From positions 124,001 to 188,000 of the forward strand of contig SWDT01000013.1 in the NCBI GenBank assembly GCA_009193035.1: 64,000 nucleotides of DNA, read 5' to 3'. Source of the DNA: Halicephalobus mephisto. Taxonomy: Eukaryota; Nematoda; Chromadorea; Rhabditida; Panagrolaimidae. Of this stretch, positions 21,754-33,825 are shown piece after piece. Position numbers and translations under genes: made by a program. The notes below the pieces were generated by a model. It saw only the letters and a program-made list of their open reading frames with translations. It was not told where the DNA came from and did not search any database. How positions within the stretch are numbered: position 1 is the first letter of the stretch; the number at the start of each line of letters is the position of its first letter.

Positions 21754-24700
21754 TTAGAGTAGCACCGGAGAATCAGTACTTCCTTTAGATCCTGTCTTGA
21801 ATGCTCGGAAATGGGCCACGGCGGCGGATCTCACGGAGCTTCGTTGACTTACACCCCCTTCTGTCGGGCTCTGGGGGGTAGGGGATTCGTGATGACCTCC
21901 GATTCTGGATCCTGGACGACTGCTAGGAGTTATTTGAATTACTGTAGGAGCAATACCAGAAGCAGGAGCAGATCGAGGACTTTGGGGGTTGTCTCGTTCT
22001 CCAGGGGACTGGGACCGGGAACTCCCACTTCCCCCTGTCTGCTTGGTTAAGGACCTGGAAGAGGATTGTCGTCCTCGATGAAGTCTGAAACTGCCGGTGT
22101 GATGACTTAGAAAACGAGAAAGCCTCTGATGAGAAGACCCATTGTGATTCGGCTGGAGACCAGAACCTCCAAAAAGAGGTCCGCCACCATCGCCTCCAGA
22201 AGTCCTCCGAGTCCGACGAATAGACTGGGTCCTGAAGAAAATTGTTTAAAATTAATTTCGAAATAACTTCTGTGACATTCGTGTCCCAATTCTGACAACT
22301 TGAATTCCAAATTTACAAAATTATTTTAAATAATTTTATATTTTTATATGGGATTTTAAAAGTTATTCTAAATTTTCATTTTTTATAAAATTCCAAAATA
22401 TAATTTTAGACGCTTCTAAAATTGGGAATTAGTTTCCAAAATTCAGAATTTCAAAAATTAACTATTGTGATTTCAGATTCAGAATTTACAAGTCTGATTA
22501 CCGTATTACAAGTACTTTTTGCTCAACTTTAAAGATATTTTAAAATCCTGAAATCAAAGTTGAATGTTTCCAAAATTCAGAATTTCGAAAATTAATTATT
22601 AATTCTGATTTCAGATTCAGAATCTGATTACTGTATTATAGGTGATTTTTGTCCGACTTTAACTTCAGGATTGAAATATGTTCGGAACACAAATGTTATA
22701 ATGAGTAAAAATATCCTAAAATCAAACCTCGCAAAATGTATTAAACTAGAATCTTCATCGATGAGATTCTCCGGATGTTGAGACAAGTACCGTCTCCACA
22801 AAGCATCCGTGATCTCAGTACAGTACATAACTCCGGCATGAAGTGCCACCATCCGCAATATCAAAACTCCATCGACCTAAAAGTTGATAATTTTCAAAAT
22901 AAAATTCATCGTTATTTTTTACTTTTAAATAAGTCTTCAGAAAATGCTCCACTTGTTTTCTTTTTTCTTTTCTGAACAGCTCCGGCTTATCTGGATCAGA
23001 AGTCAGCTCCAGATGTCTCAAAACGAACCGGAATCTGTCTCGATGGAAAATAGAGATACTGAACCAGTAAAACGCATCGAAGAAGGACAAAACAAACAAT
23101 ATTGAAAACCAAATCCATATGAGGATAAAAATTTTCTGAAAATTGGTAATTGATAAAGCAAAAATTACAAACAAACTTCATTAAAGATGTTTATGACCAA
23201 AACACATTGGACGGAGTGTCGTTGATTGTTTCCAAGGACTCTGACCTCGAAGTCACACAGAGTCACCCGGGGGAAATTGCCCGATTCCATCCAGGATCTG
23301 CCGAATAATAAATCCTTCAGTACTCCCAGTCCATAGATACTATATTCATCTGTTTCGAGAAATTTATTGACTAATAATAAATTTGTAAGGACGTTTCCCA
23401 CGTAGAGGATCTTTGTTGCCTAAAATTAAAGTGATTATGATTAATTGATAATGGGAACAGAACGCCAATCTTCCTGCCAATAAGAACAAAAAACGATTGA
23501 CAATGAAAAAATCAGATATAATTGGCAATAGGAACAGAATGCCAAAGACAAATGGCAATAGGAACAGAAGGCCAAAGATAATTGACTCTGAAAACAGCGC
23601 CAAATGTGATTGACATTGAGAACACAATGTTTAAAAAGTTGGCATTTAAGACAAAACGCCAAATGCAATTGGCAATGCAAACATGACGCCAAAACTGTCG
23701 GCATTTAGAGCACAACACCAAAACTATTGATATTTAAGACAAAGTACCAAAATTATTGGCATTTAGAGCACAACACCAAAACTATTGATATTTAAGACAA
23801 AACGCCAATTTTCACTATTGGCATTGAGAATAAAGTTGGAAAAACTAACCAAATATAATCCAGTGACGTAGCTTTCATAGTACCTCAGATTAAAGCACTT
23901 GAATACCCGATGGAGAGTGTATTGTGTCCTAGAAGTGGCAGTGTGCTGGTACCTCAGAGCTGATTCAATGTGTCTCGACAGAGACTCTATCGTTCTCAAC
24001 CTGTATTCAGGTTCAATGTTCTCCTTCTCCGTTGCCATTTGAACAATGTCGTTGAGTCGAATTCCTGACTTGTCGGACATGAGTCTCCACATGAGACAAG
24101 GCACATAGTAGAGGAAAGCTTCGAGTAACAAGAAGAATGGGACCCACTGATAGTAACTTATCTGCCTGTATTCTCGTTCTGCTATATCTACGGGGATGTC
24201 TTGTTCTATCGGCACCCAATACGTGTTTTGAGCCCAACAGTACATTTCTGAAAAAAAAGCTGTATATTGTGGCATTCAGAACACAACGCCAACCATATAA
24301 AATGAGAACAGAATGCCAACCATATAAAATGAGAACAGAACGCCAACCATATAAAATGAGAACAGAATGCCAAATAACAACATCCAGAACACAACGCCAA
24401 ATAACAACATCCAGAACACAACGCCAAATGGTAGCAACACAAACGGCACAACAAGTCAGAAATATGAACTTAACGTTAAATGATAGCAATTAGAACATAA
24501 CGCCAAATAATGGCACTGAGAACAGAACGCCAAACGATACCTGCATAAGCTTCCCATGAAGCCGTGAATTGAGCGGGTACCCAGCACTCCAAAGGTCTTC
24601 CTCCAAATTGCTTGAAGCTGACAAGCACTGCCATCATGATCAGAAATGACGAAGTATAAAAGTACGAAAGCCGATCCACAAAATCATCATCTTTTCTGAA

Positions 24701-25167
24701 ATTTCATTTTTATTAAAACTCTAATTTACTTCTGAACGATAGAATTGTATAAATTGTGCAAGAAAAACAAAAATGCATTTTTTAAAGTTGTACAATGTTC
24801 GTTTTCATATTTTGTAAAATTTATTTCTCTAATTTTTATATTAATTTCTTAATAATTGAATTTAATATATTTATTTCAAAAATTAATTAATATATTTATT
24901 TTAAAAATGTTTATTTTAAAAACTTAATTAATATATTTATTTCAAAAATAAATGTTTATTTTAAAAATTAATTAATATATTTATTTTAAAAATTAATTAA
25001 TATATTTATTTCAAAAATTAATCTAAAAATAATTTCGAAATCAGTATGGATTGGAAAGAAGAAAACCGGGGGAAACGCCGCTGGGGACAATTGTGGCATA
25101 ATCGTTTTTTACAAACCAACCTGTAGTGCAAAAAGGAAAGAGCACTGAACATATTCTGGAGCACCAT
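21754..25167 (-). CDS. Innexin gap-junction protein (INX-10/INX-11-like)
   Basis: Seven exons (25167-25121, 24695-24541, 24247-23850, 23419-23177, 23135-22923, 22876-22728 and 22231-21754) keep frame and give 560 aa. The order is: N-terminus MVLQNMFSALSFLHYRKDDD and DFVDRLSYFYTS; membrane helix 1; SFKQFGGRPLECWVPAQFT; the signature YCWAQNTYWVP and YYQWVPFFLLLEA; then a loop with SGIRLNDIVQMA. These are followed by FLETDEYSIYGLG, FPRVTLCDFEVR, QCVLVINIFNEKIFILIWIW and a last helix. The tail, about 160 residues long, is rich in Ser/Gly/Arg/Pro. Innexins form invertebrate gap junctions and hemichannels. An upstream exon, MGRRHGEG (25312-25291), with a clean CTCCAG acceptor at about 25220 could extend the N-terminus by 23 residues or so. 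Introns carry three different tandem repeats. Confidence 0.94.
23450..23835. repeat. GAACACAACGCCAAA minisatellite, intron 3 of the innexin
   Basis: Imperfect units of about 30-36 bp alternate TTGGCATT(T)A and AGAACA(A)ACGCCAAA. The 58-bp stretch from about 23703 recurs at about 23756. TTGGC and GCCAA are inverted with respect to each other. Confidence 0.8.
24265..24540. repeat. Same minisatellite family, intron 2 of the innexin
   Basis: About nine units of 27-29 bp end in GAACACAACGCCAAA or GAACAGAATGCCAAC, including three tandem CCATATAAAATGA copies and two AACAACATCC copies. The array reaches the donor site of exon 2. Confidence 0.85.
24840..25025. repeat. AT-rich tandem repeat TTAATTAATATATTTATTT, intron 1 of the innexin
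   Basis: About six copies of a 25-30 bp unit alternate TTAATTAATATATTTATTT with AAAAA runs. Confidence 0.8.
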
Positions 25168-25794
25168 TGCACCAACTTCGAGGACGGCCGCCTGGTGGTA
25201 ATGGGAGTCTCGACCGTGCCCTGGAGAAAGATAATTAAAAAATAAAATAAAATAACAATTAATTTAGTGATTTTATTTTCCAACTTTACCTTCACCATGT
25301 CTCCTTCCCATTTTAAAAAATATCAAGTCATATTTAAAATTATAAAATTAATCTCAATCTGTCAAATATCTAAATGTCGCAGAAATTGATCGTCAAATGT
25401 TTTGCTTTTTCTCATTTGATACTTTTTTAGTTCCAAGGTTCGCAAACAATGAAGCATCGAGTGCATTATTTCTTCACGGAGGGATATCTTTCGTATGGAG
25501 GCTAAATCCAGTCCAAGTTTCGAAAAGAGTCAATCTTTGAAATTACGCAAGCAGGATCAATCTCATAAAATTTTTACCAGTATCCTAAATGGATTCTTGC
25601 ATTTTTCGAATGAAATTGCAACTTGATATAAAATAAGAACGAAAAAATTAACTTTGTAATTTCAAATTCTGGAAACATGGAATTGATAAAAATAAAACAA
25701 ATATCGAATTTGAAACTGCTTCAAAAATAATTGAAAGTTGTAAGATGTAAATTAAAGGTTATTAGAAATTGTGTAAAAATGCTTATTTTACCAG

Positions 25795-26290
25795 TAACGC
25801 TTATTTGCATAGTGCTTGGTAAATTTAAAAATTGGCATTTTCTACACGTTATTCATGCTTGCAAGTGGAGAGAAAAAGTAAACTCGGATAATATTTAAAA
25901 ATCAGAAATTTGAGATTTTATAACTGTTATCCAAATTTTTTATTAAAAAGAACTAAGCAACCAAACTTGGATAGCGACTGAAAAATTCTAAAGTTGGGAT
26001 TTTTTAAACACTATCCAGGTTTTTTAATAAAGAAAATTATAAAAGTAAATTCGGATAGTGATTGAGAAATCTAAAAACAAAAATTTTTTAAACACTATCC
26101 AAGTTTTTTAATAAAGAAAATTATAAAACCAGATTTGGATAGTGACTGGGAAATTCAAAAATAAAGATTTTTTAAACACTATCCAAGTTTTTTAATAAAG
26201 AAAATTATAAAACCAGATTTGGATAGTGACTAGGAAATTCAAAAACGGAGATTTTTCAGACATTATTTGTATTTCCAGTAGTAATGGAAA
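25795..26290. repeat. Palindromic repeat cluster 14
   Basis: Six units. The spacer TTTTTTAATAAAGAAAATTATAAAA is repeated almost unchanged three times between 26015 and 26215, so these units were copied as spacer plus core. Confidence 0.9.
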
Positions 26291-26798
26291 AACATTTAAA
26301 TTTGACTACTATTTCATAATTTCTAAATACCAAACATCTAATTATGCTATTTAAGAGATCATTAGCTTTTCTAAACTTCCAACTTGTTCTCTCATCCTTA
26401 TTCCATTATAATACATTCATATTTCACAGTAATTCAATTTCTATTCCAGTCTTGTTTGCTTCAAACCTACAGATTCAGAAATGTACCCCGTCCAGACGCC
26501 GAAGTTGGGACTAAATGGCCTCATTTGCACTTGATGTGCCGTTACGTACAGAAAGGAGAAATCTGGCATTCTCAAATTTCTTAAGTAACAAGAGAGGATC
26601 CGGGGTTTCTAAACAGGAAAAGACTAAAAAGCCTCAAATTGCTGAATCCAGACGGAAATCACGGAAGTTTGCCTTTTGACATTGAACAATGAGAAATTTT
26701 ACATAAAACATCTAATTTGCCGTTCTCGTTATTTTTAGAAAACATATCGGAAAAAATGAGATCTTTGGAATTTTTAAGGGATTGAAAAAAATACAAAC

Positions 26799-26904
26799 TT
26801 CGGAATCTGGATTGACGCCAATAACTGGAACCGTAAGTGTCGGCACCTAATCCAGCACCAGCGTAATTTGGACGGCCGCCGAGCCAGAAGTTGCTACGGC
26901 GCAT
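26799..26904 (-). CDS. Candidate minus-strand first exon, unassigned
   Basis: ATG at 26904 opens MRRSNFWLGGRPNYAGAGLG, then ADTYGSSYWRQSRFR, and ends at a GTTTGT donor. It is glycine/aromatic-rich and protein-like, but I identify no partner exon. Neighbouring frames of the island are also open. Confidence 0.2.
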
Positions 26905-27819
26905 TCTGCGCCTCAGAAGGCAGCTCCAGCGTCAACCACAAGAAGAAAAATACAAATAGATCCTCAAGTTATTCAACCTGTGACTTGGATTCTCAAAATT
27001 CCAATTTTGACAGACAATAATGACAAGAATTTAAAATAAAATTAATCCGTCTTTTTTACCATTGTTGATCTACCAGAGAACGAAATTACTCAGTAATCTC
27101 CAGAGCCAACGGTCGGACTTGTGGCGGAGCTTCAGAAAGAAGGCGTAGTCAGCAACTCGAGCCAAATTCGAAAAAGCGGACTCAAGGCCGCGCACGAAAA
27201 TTAACGTCTTTAGCGCCTTTCCAGAAAGATAGCTCGGAAAATAATACTGAATAAAATTCAATACAAATTTTAACTATTCGAAAAAATAAAATTTATATTT
27301 ATTTTGAGTTCTTCGGTTTCCACTCAGGAATGCAACTGTCTGGATCCACCTTGGGAAACACGTGTTGATTTTTCCATCCGTAAAAAAGACGAATTCAATT
27401 TTGCATTTTTCTCGAGGGAAAAAGTTCCCACAAGAGTCAATTTGCAAAAAGTAATAGAATACAAAAAGTAAATTCGGCAATATATTAATTTAGACAAAAC
27501 TATATTCGAAGGTCCTTTTCTTTTTCGTTTTTCAATCTATTAAATAATTCAAAAGATTTCAACGGCTTTCGAATATGGAGCCTTAGGGAAAGCTCCAGAG
27601 ACTGTTTTTATCCAAATTATTCGACCGATGACCAATTTGAAGTGGCATTCAGAGGATATTGGGAAATAATGGACAAGAGTCCATCAGACACAGTACGATG
27701 GTCCAACCGGATTCATCAAGAATAAGGAAGTCCTTCTGTGATAAAACCCAGAAAAATGAGTCACAGTTGCATCTAGGGTGGATGAAGAATCCTCAAGGGA
27801 AAAGCACTCACGCAACTCT

Positions 27820-28430
27820 AAATAGTGACAAAAATTCAAAAAGTAGAATTTTAAAAATATTATCCAAGTTTGGATTCCAATGGAATAAAAAACTAAACTT
27901 TGATGGTGTCCGGAAAAATTTTATTTTTGACCTTTTTGAACATTGTCCAATTTTGCACTTCATTGGAATAAAAAAACTAAATTTAGATAATGTTTCGAAA
28001 AAACTTATTTTTTGCATTTTTCGAATGCTATCTAAGTTTAAATTTCAGTAAAATGAAAAACCGAAATTGGATAGTGTCTAAAAGTTCGAAACTTTTAAAC
28101 ATTATTCAAGACTGCAGTTCGGTAGATTAACCTTGGATAGTGTTTTCGAAATTCAAATGTTTGAATATTCTGAACACTAAGGTTTATTAATTTAATAAAA
28201 AAGCCAACTTTGGATAGTGTCTGTAAATTCCAAATTTCTGAATATTCTAGACACTATCCATGTCTGCAGTCACGTAAATTAACTTCAAATAGTGTTTTCA
28301 AAATTTAAGTTTTTGAATTTTCCAGTCACTATTCAAAATCACAATCCGATGAAACAACTAGACCAAAGCTGGATAGTGTCTATAAATTTCAAACTTTCGA
28401 ATATTCTAGACACTATCCATGTCTGTAGTA
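27820..28430. repeat. Palindromic repeat cluster 15
   Basis: About seven units with variable decay. Copies near 28214 and 28372 share CTGTAAATTC/CTATAAATTT left arms and TATTCTAGACACTATCCATG right arms, and are 158 bp apart. Confidence 0.85.
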
Positions 28431-30514
28431 CGTTGAATCCAAGTCACCAAAAGTCAAACTTCCTCGAGATATCATTATTAATCCCTAATCCCTTGAGCCT
28501 TCGATAATTTAAATTTGTTCTTGCTTTTCCATCAAAAAATTTCACACCTTATTTAAACCACATGTTTTCTTTAGTCACAAGCTGTTGACAAACAATTTCT
28601 TATTCCACCTCCATCAACACTCAGGATGAATGAAACATTCCCAAGATCATTAGTTAAACGCAATCTCATTAATCTTGTTTACAAAAAACAAAGTTGAATA
28701 GAATTTGGTTTTATAAAAATTTCATAAGACATCTAATAAGAGTTAAATTTTAATTTCCTGGGGAATTTTAAAAAGAAACTTGTCATCCGAACCTAAGAGG
28801 AAGGAGCATGATCGCGGAAGGACGGAAACGGATGTGGATGCAGAAGACCAAAAATAAAAGTACAAATTTATCCGAAATTATATTTAAAAAACAGCATTTA
28901 AAAAAATTTGAATTTTTAATTTTCACAAAAATAATCGAAAAAATTCCAAAGATCAGTAAAATTGAAAAACTTTCGTAGTACTGTTGCAAACTTATTCTAA
29001 ATTGTAAAAAACAATCTTTAAATAAATATTCAAATTGGCAGTTTCTTCAGAAAATCCCGTTGGCCAAATCACAAAAATGTAAATTTTCTTCCAAAAATTA
29101 AAAAAAAATTGGAAAATTCCTAGTTTGAATGTCATCAATTACCAAATATATTTTTACTTTTTTAAAAACTATTAACACAACTTAGTTGAAGACCGGATAA
29201 AGTGAAAGAATAATCAATAAAATCGAGAAAAATAATAAGCAAAGTTCCGTGACATCGACTCCTGGGTGCTCAACTTTGAAGGTTGGCAAGCACTTTTTAA
29301 TAAAATTCTTGCTTTTGTCTAAATTAACAAAATACAAACCAGAATATTTCTTTTTTTCTAAGAATTTAATGGAAAATATATTTCAACTTAATGTTAAAAA
29401 TATACAAATTCAAATCCTGTCGTCGGTTTCCTAAAAAGGAAAATAAAAAATCTTTCTCATCAATTTCTAGAAAATTGACTAAGATGCTAGATTAATATTG
29501 AAATAGTTCCAATTAATTAAAAATTTAAAAAAACGAAAATTCAATGAGAAAATTGTCAATTACGTGAGCATTCACGAGTTGAAACAAGGTTAACTACTAT
29601 AATTCTAAACAACTTTCTAGACCATTTCAGAATCCAAAAGGAAGTTTTGAAGCTTTTTAGAATCTTGTGGAAGTTCCCAAGTTATATAAAATTTAATAAA
29701 ACATCTCGAAATTTTAAAGAATATTATAGAAGTTTTTAGAATTTTATAAAACTTAATAAAAGATTTTAGAATTTTAAAGAATATTATAGAAGTTTTTAGA
29801 ATTATATAAAATTTTATAAAGTTTGATAAAAGATTTCAGAATTTTGTAAAATTTTATAAAAGATTTCAGAACTTTGAAAATTTTCATAAAAGTTTTTAGA
29901 ATTTTACAAAACCTAGATTTTTAGAACCTTGGGAAATATAATAAAAGTTTTTTCGAACATTTCAGAATCCAACGAAAATATAAAACTTTATGGATTTCTA
30001 AGATTTTCAAAAACATTTTGAAAAATTCCAGAATCTATTTAAAAAATTAAAATTAACAAAAAACTAACAATTCTAGAACTTTCTGAAATTTTATAAAAAT
30101 CTCCAGAATTTTCCAGAATCCACTCAAAAGTTTGGAAATGTTTTTAAATTTAGGACATTGCAGAATTTGACAGAAAGAATTCACAAATCCGGGACTTTTT
30201 TGAAGATCTTTGAGATGCCCTTCGGGATAATTTTATAACATTAACTTAATTTTTGTGTTTAATATGTTTAAAATTGATTGGATTTCTGGTTGACGAAAAA
30301 CCACCAACTTGCTTTAGTAGGATGTTTGAAAACCATCAGACAGCAGAAGATTCACGGCTGCCCAGGAACCTTCTTTTTCCTCCAAAAAAATACAATTCTG
30401 AATCTGTCATAATAATAAACAAATTGCCATAAACTAATCAAAAACAAGTGGCAGTTTGAAAGCACTGAAAATTAACCAAAAGTGAAACAAAATTGAATAT
30501 CGATAAACACGCAA

Positions 30515-30637
30515 ATGAGGGGAAATTCCGTGACTTTCCGGACAGGTGTCCCGTCTTGGAATCTTGCTGATACAACCGGAAAAGGCTCACAAGACTCCGG
30601 CTTGTCTAATGACCACACGCCGAGCCATCTCTCCCAG
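30515..30637 (+). CDS. Candidate exon, unassigned
   Basis: A 41-codon frame (MRGNSVTFRTGVPSWNLADT, then TGKGSQDSGLSNDHTPSHLS) runs from ATG to CTCCCAG|GTGCCA in phase 0. It is hydrophilic and includes a DSGLS phospho-degron-like motif. No homologous family comes to mind, and the downstream partner exon was not found. Confidence 0.25.
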
Positions 30638-30804
30638 GTGCCAGGATACAAGCCTTAGGGTTGGCATTACAGGGGCAGAATTATTCCCAGGCGGATTATA
30701 AAAAATAACATATGGTAAATTTCATTGATTGAAAATTTCCCCAACAAGATTCAAAATTGGTTCAAGACCGAAAACAATACTGCAAAAAAAACAAATCCTC
30801 ATAA

Positions 30805-31345
30805 TTACAAACTTGGATAATGACTGGAAATCTAAGAAATTAAAATTTTTGAACATCATTCAAGTTTGAATTTCTATTTTCATTTAAATAAAAAATTAGA
30901 TAGTGACTAGAAAAGTCAAAAAACAAAGTTTTTAAAATTCCATTTTTCAAAGATCACTTTTACTGTAACTTGAATAGTGTCTAAAAAACTCAAACAATTG
31001 AAATTTACAGACATTATCCAATATTGGTTTTTTACTGAATTACAAACTTGGATAGTGCTTTAAAATTTAAATTTACAAACACTATCCAAATTTGAATCCC
31101 CATTTCATTACTCTTCGAACTCGGATAGTGTCAGAGAAATTCAAAAAAGTAAAAATTTACAAACACTATCCAAATTTGAATCCCTATTTCATTACTTTTC
31201 GAACTCGGATAGTGCTCAGAAATTCCAATTTTTTTAAATTTTTAGACACTATCCAAGTTTACTTTTTGAGTTTACTACCATTGCAAATTCGGATAGTGTC
31301 CAACAAATCCCAAAATCACCTATTTTTGAGCACTATCTGAATTTA
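30805..31345. repeat. Palindromic repeat cluster 16
   Basis: Six or seven units. The block from AACACTATCCAAATTTGAAT through TTCATTACT to the next GGATAGTG occurs twice (about 31078 and 31162), 84 bp apart. Confidence 0.9.
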
Positions 31346-32337
31346 CACCTCTAATAAAATTAACCGAAAAATTTGAAAATCAACAAATTATACACTTAAT
31401 TTGAAGCTCCTTGACCTTGAGCTAACTCTTGAAAACAAAACAATTTGGGAAATGTCCCAAAAGTGCCAAATCAAGAGGGATCCTTGTCCCATTCATTACG
31501 CGAATAAAGAAAACTAAGCGCATCTTGTAACTTAAATAGACTCAAGTCTATCCGGATAATTGGTGGGTTCTGAGACAAACCATAGCATTTGGTGTCAATT
31601 CCAACTCGAAGTAAATCGGGATTCTGAGTTTAATTTTACATGAATTCAGAATTTGGAATTTGGAAAAAATAAATTTTTTATAAATATATACTTTTTGAAA
31701 ACAGGAAACAAAATTACTAATAGAGTTCGGGATCCAGATATAGTAATTGCGCAAGTTGCAACTTTCTTGAAGAAATCCAAGTGAAAATGCCAAAATTAAA
31801 AACTCGGATTATTATCCGAAATAAATTATGCAGATTGGACCAGGACTCAACCAAGAAAGTCCGAATGTCAATGAAGCCGTGAATCCCGCCATTCCGTGCC
31901 AAAATTGAACTTTAAAAATTAATTCAAGGTCAACAAGCCCAAAAGACGTCTAATATCCAGAATTTTGAATTTTATTAATTTTTCTAATTTCTTAAAAAAT
32001 AATTTTTCTGACTTAAAAAAATAAATTTTTCTATTTAAAAAATTAATTTTTCTGATTTCTTAAAAAATAATTTTTCCTAACTTAAAAAAATAATTTTTTC
32101 TATTTAAAAAAAATAATTTTTTCTATTTAAAAGAAATAAATTTTCCTAAAAAATCGTTTTTATCATTAACCAAGACATCCGGTTTGGATAACATCTGGGG
32201 ATTATAATCAGATATTTCCTTTCCGTCCGTTGGAATACTGAAAATGCAATTGTACAACTGTTTACATGAGAATTAAAAAATCTTTAATTTTTCGGAAAAG
32301 TATCAAAGATCCAAATTGATGACTTCATTAATTCTGA

Positions 32338-32556
32338 AAAAACAAGAATAAAGATGTCAGAGAATATTTCGAAGGTCTACCTCAAAATTTAAGTTTCAAA
32401 ATAATTGGAGCAAAGATCCAACTCGAGGATTGCCCGGGAAAGAAGACAGAAAACAGGGAGAAACCTAGGTCTTGTGGGAAGAGTCTCACGGGTCCTGATT
32501 ATGAATCCACAAGTCTAGTCAAAAACATTACTTACAGCAAAGTGCCGAAAATGTAA
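32338..32556 (+). CDS. Candidate coding segment, unassigned
   Basis: An open frame of 72 codons contains REYFEGLPQNLSFKIIGAKI, then QLEDCPGKKTENREKPRS, and ends VPKM-stop. It has no ATG start of its own in the first half and no clear acceptor. It could be a terminal exon, a pseudogene or chance. Confidence 0.2.
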   Translation, partial: KNKNKDVREYFEGLPQNLSFKIIGAKIQLEDCPGKKTENREKPRSCGKSLTGPDYESTSLVKNITYSKVPKM

Positions 32557-33104
32557 CTCTTACTAACTTGATAAAAATTCAAAATTATATTTTATCAAAT
32601 GCGGAAATTACGAGTCAACCAGACTGAAGTTTTTCAATAGAGACTAATTACGTATATCCCCGCCGGAGGTTACCTAGGGCACACTGGAACCTCTAGAGTC
32701 CACCTTTGAAGTTGATACACTTTCTTCTCAAAGAGCACTTCCATTCAAGCCTACTACAAAGTGAAAAATCAATCAAGTAGCTTGTGAATTTTTCATTAAA
32801 AATAAAATCTCTATTTTCAAACCTTTTTAAATCCCAATTTTTCCTAATTTAATAAACTTGGTAAACAACAAAATCGGTACAGAACACGGGACTTGGTACA
32901 GACCCTTGGGGAATAGCATAATTGATCTAGTCCGTCTTGAAGTAAACCAAGTTTTTAAAAAGTAATTTTTTGAGATTTATAAAGTATAGACTGCAGTGGG
33001 CGTAATGATACGGCGGAGTTAACGAAGAGTTGAAGGTTAATATTATGAAACACGTGAAAATAATAGGTTTGAGAAGGACAGAGATCTCATTTATGCTCAT
33101 GCGG

Positions 33105-33825
33105 GAACCTTGAGTAATGTGTAAAAAACTTTAGCTTTTGAAGTTTTTAAAACACTATTTAAATTTGTAGTTTTAAATATCAAAGAAAAACGTTAATTTT
33201 TTTAAAATCAAAACTTATATTTTTTGGACATTAGCCAAATTTGCAGTTTTAGTCAACAAAGAAAGTAAACATGGATAATGTTCAATTTTTCCATTTTTGA
33301 ATTTTTTGGACATTATACAAATCTGCAATCTAGTTAGTAGAGAACACAAACTTGGATAATATTCAGAAAATTCGTAATTCAAAGTTTTTAAAAAATGTTA
33401 TCCAAGTTTAAACTCAGCCAACAAAAAAGTTATTTTAAATAATATTTTTAGAATTAAAATTAATATTTTCGGACATTATTCAAATTTACATTTTTAGTCA
33501 ACAGAAAAAGTAAACATGGACGGTATTTAAAAACTTTACTTCCAAACTTTTTGGACATTATTTAAATTTGTGGTTTTAATTAGCGAAAAGTGTAATCTTA
33601 AATAGTATCTGGAAAATCTTAATTTTTGAAGTTTTTTGGACACTATCCAAATTTAAGTTCAATCGCGGAAGAAAATAAGCATGAATAGTGTTTGCAAAAT
33701 TTTAATTTTCGAATTTCCTGGACACTATCCAACATCGTGGTCTTGGTTAATGAAGAACGCAAACTTGGAGTGTCTAGGAAATTTTAATTTTCGAACTTCC
33801 TGGACACTATCCAATTTCACACTAA
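33105..33825. repeat. Palindromic repeat cluster 17, mostly decayed
   Basis: About eight units. The left part is decayed to TAATGTNNAAAAA and GGACATTATNCAAAT forms. The right part (33600-33820) keeps GGACACTATCCAA. Confidence 0.75.

Noticed and set aside
21811..22050. 79-aa plus-strand ORF
   Set aside because: It is the antisense shadow of the last innexin exon, whose minus-strand frame joins the upstream exons in frame.
23364..23721. Three overlapping cysteine-rich ORFs of 69-87 aa on the minus strand
   Set aside because: They are translations of the innexin intron 3 minisatellite. The periodic cysteines come from GCCAA/TTGGC units, not from a real cysteine-rich protein.
24013..24489. 158-aa minus ORF with repeated W-R/C-S-V-L-I-L-Y-G units
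   Set aside because: It is a translation of the intron 2 minisatellite running into exon 3 in the wrong frame.
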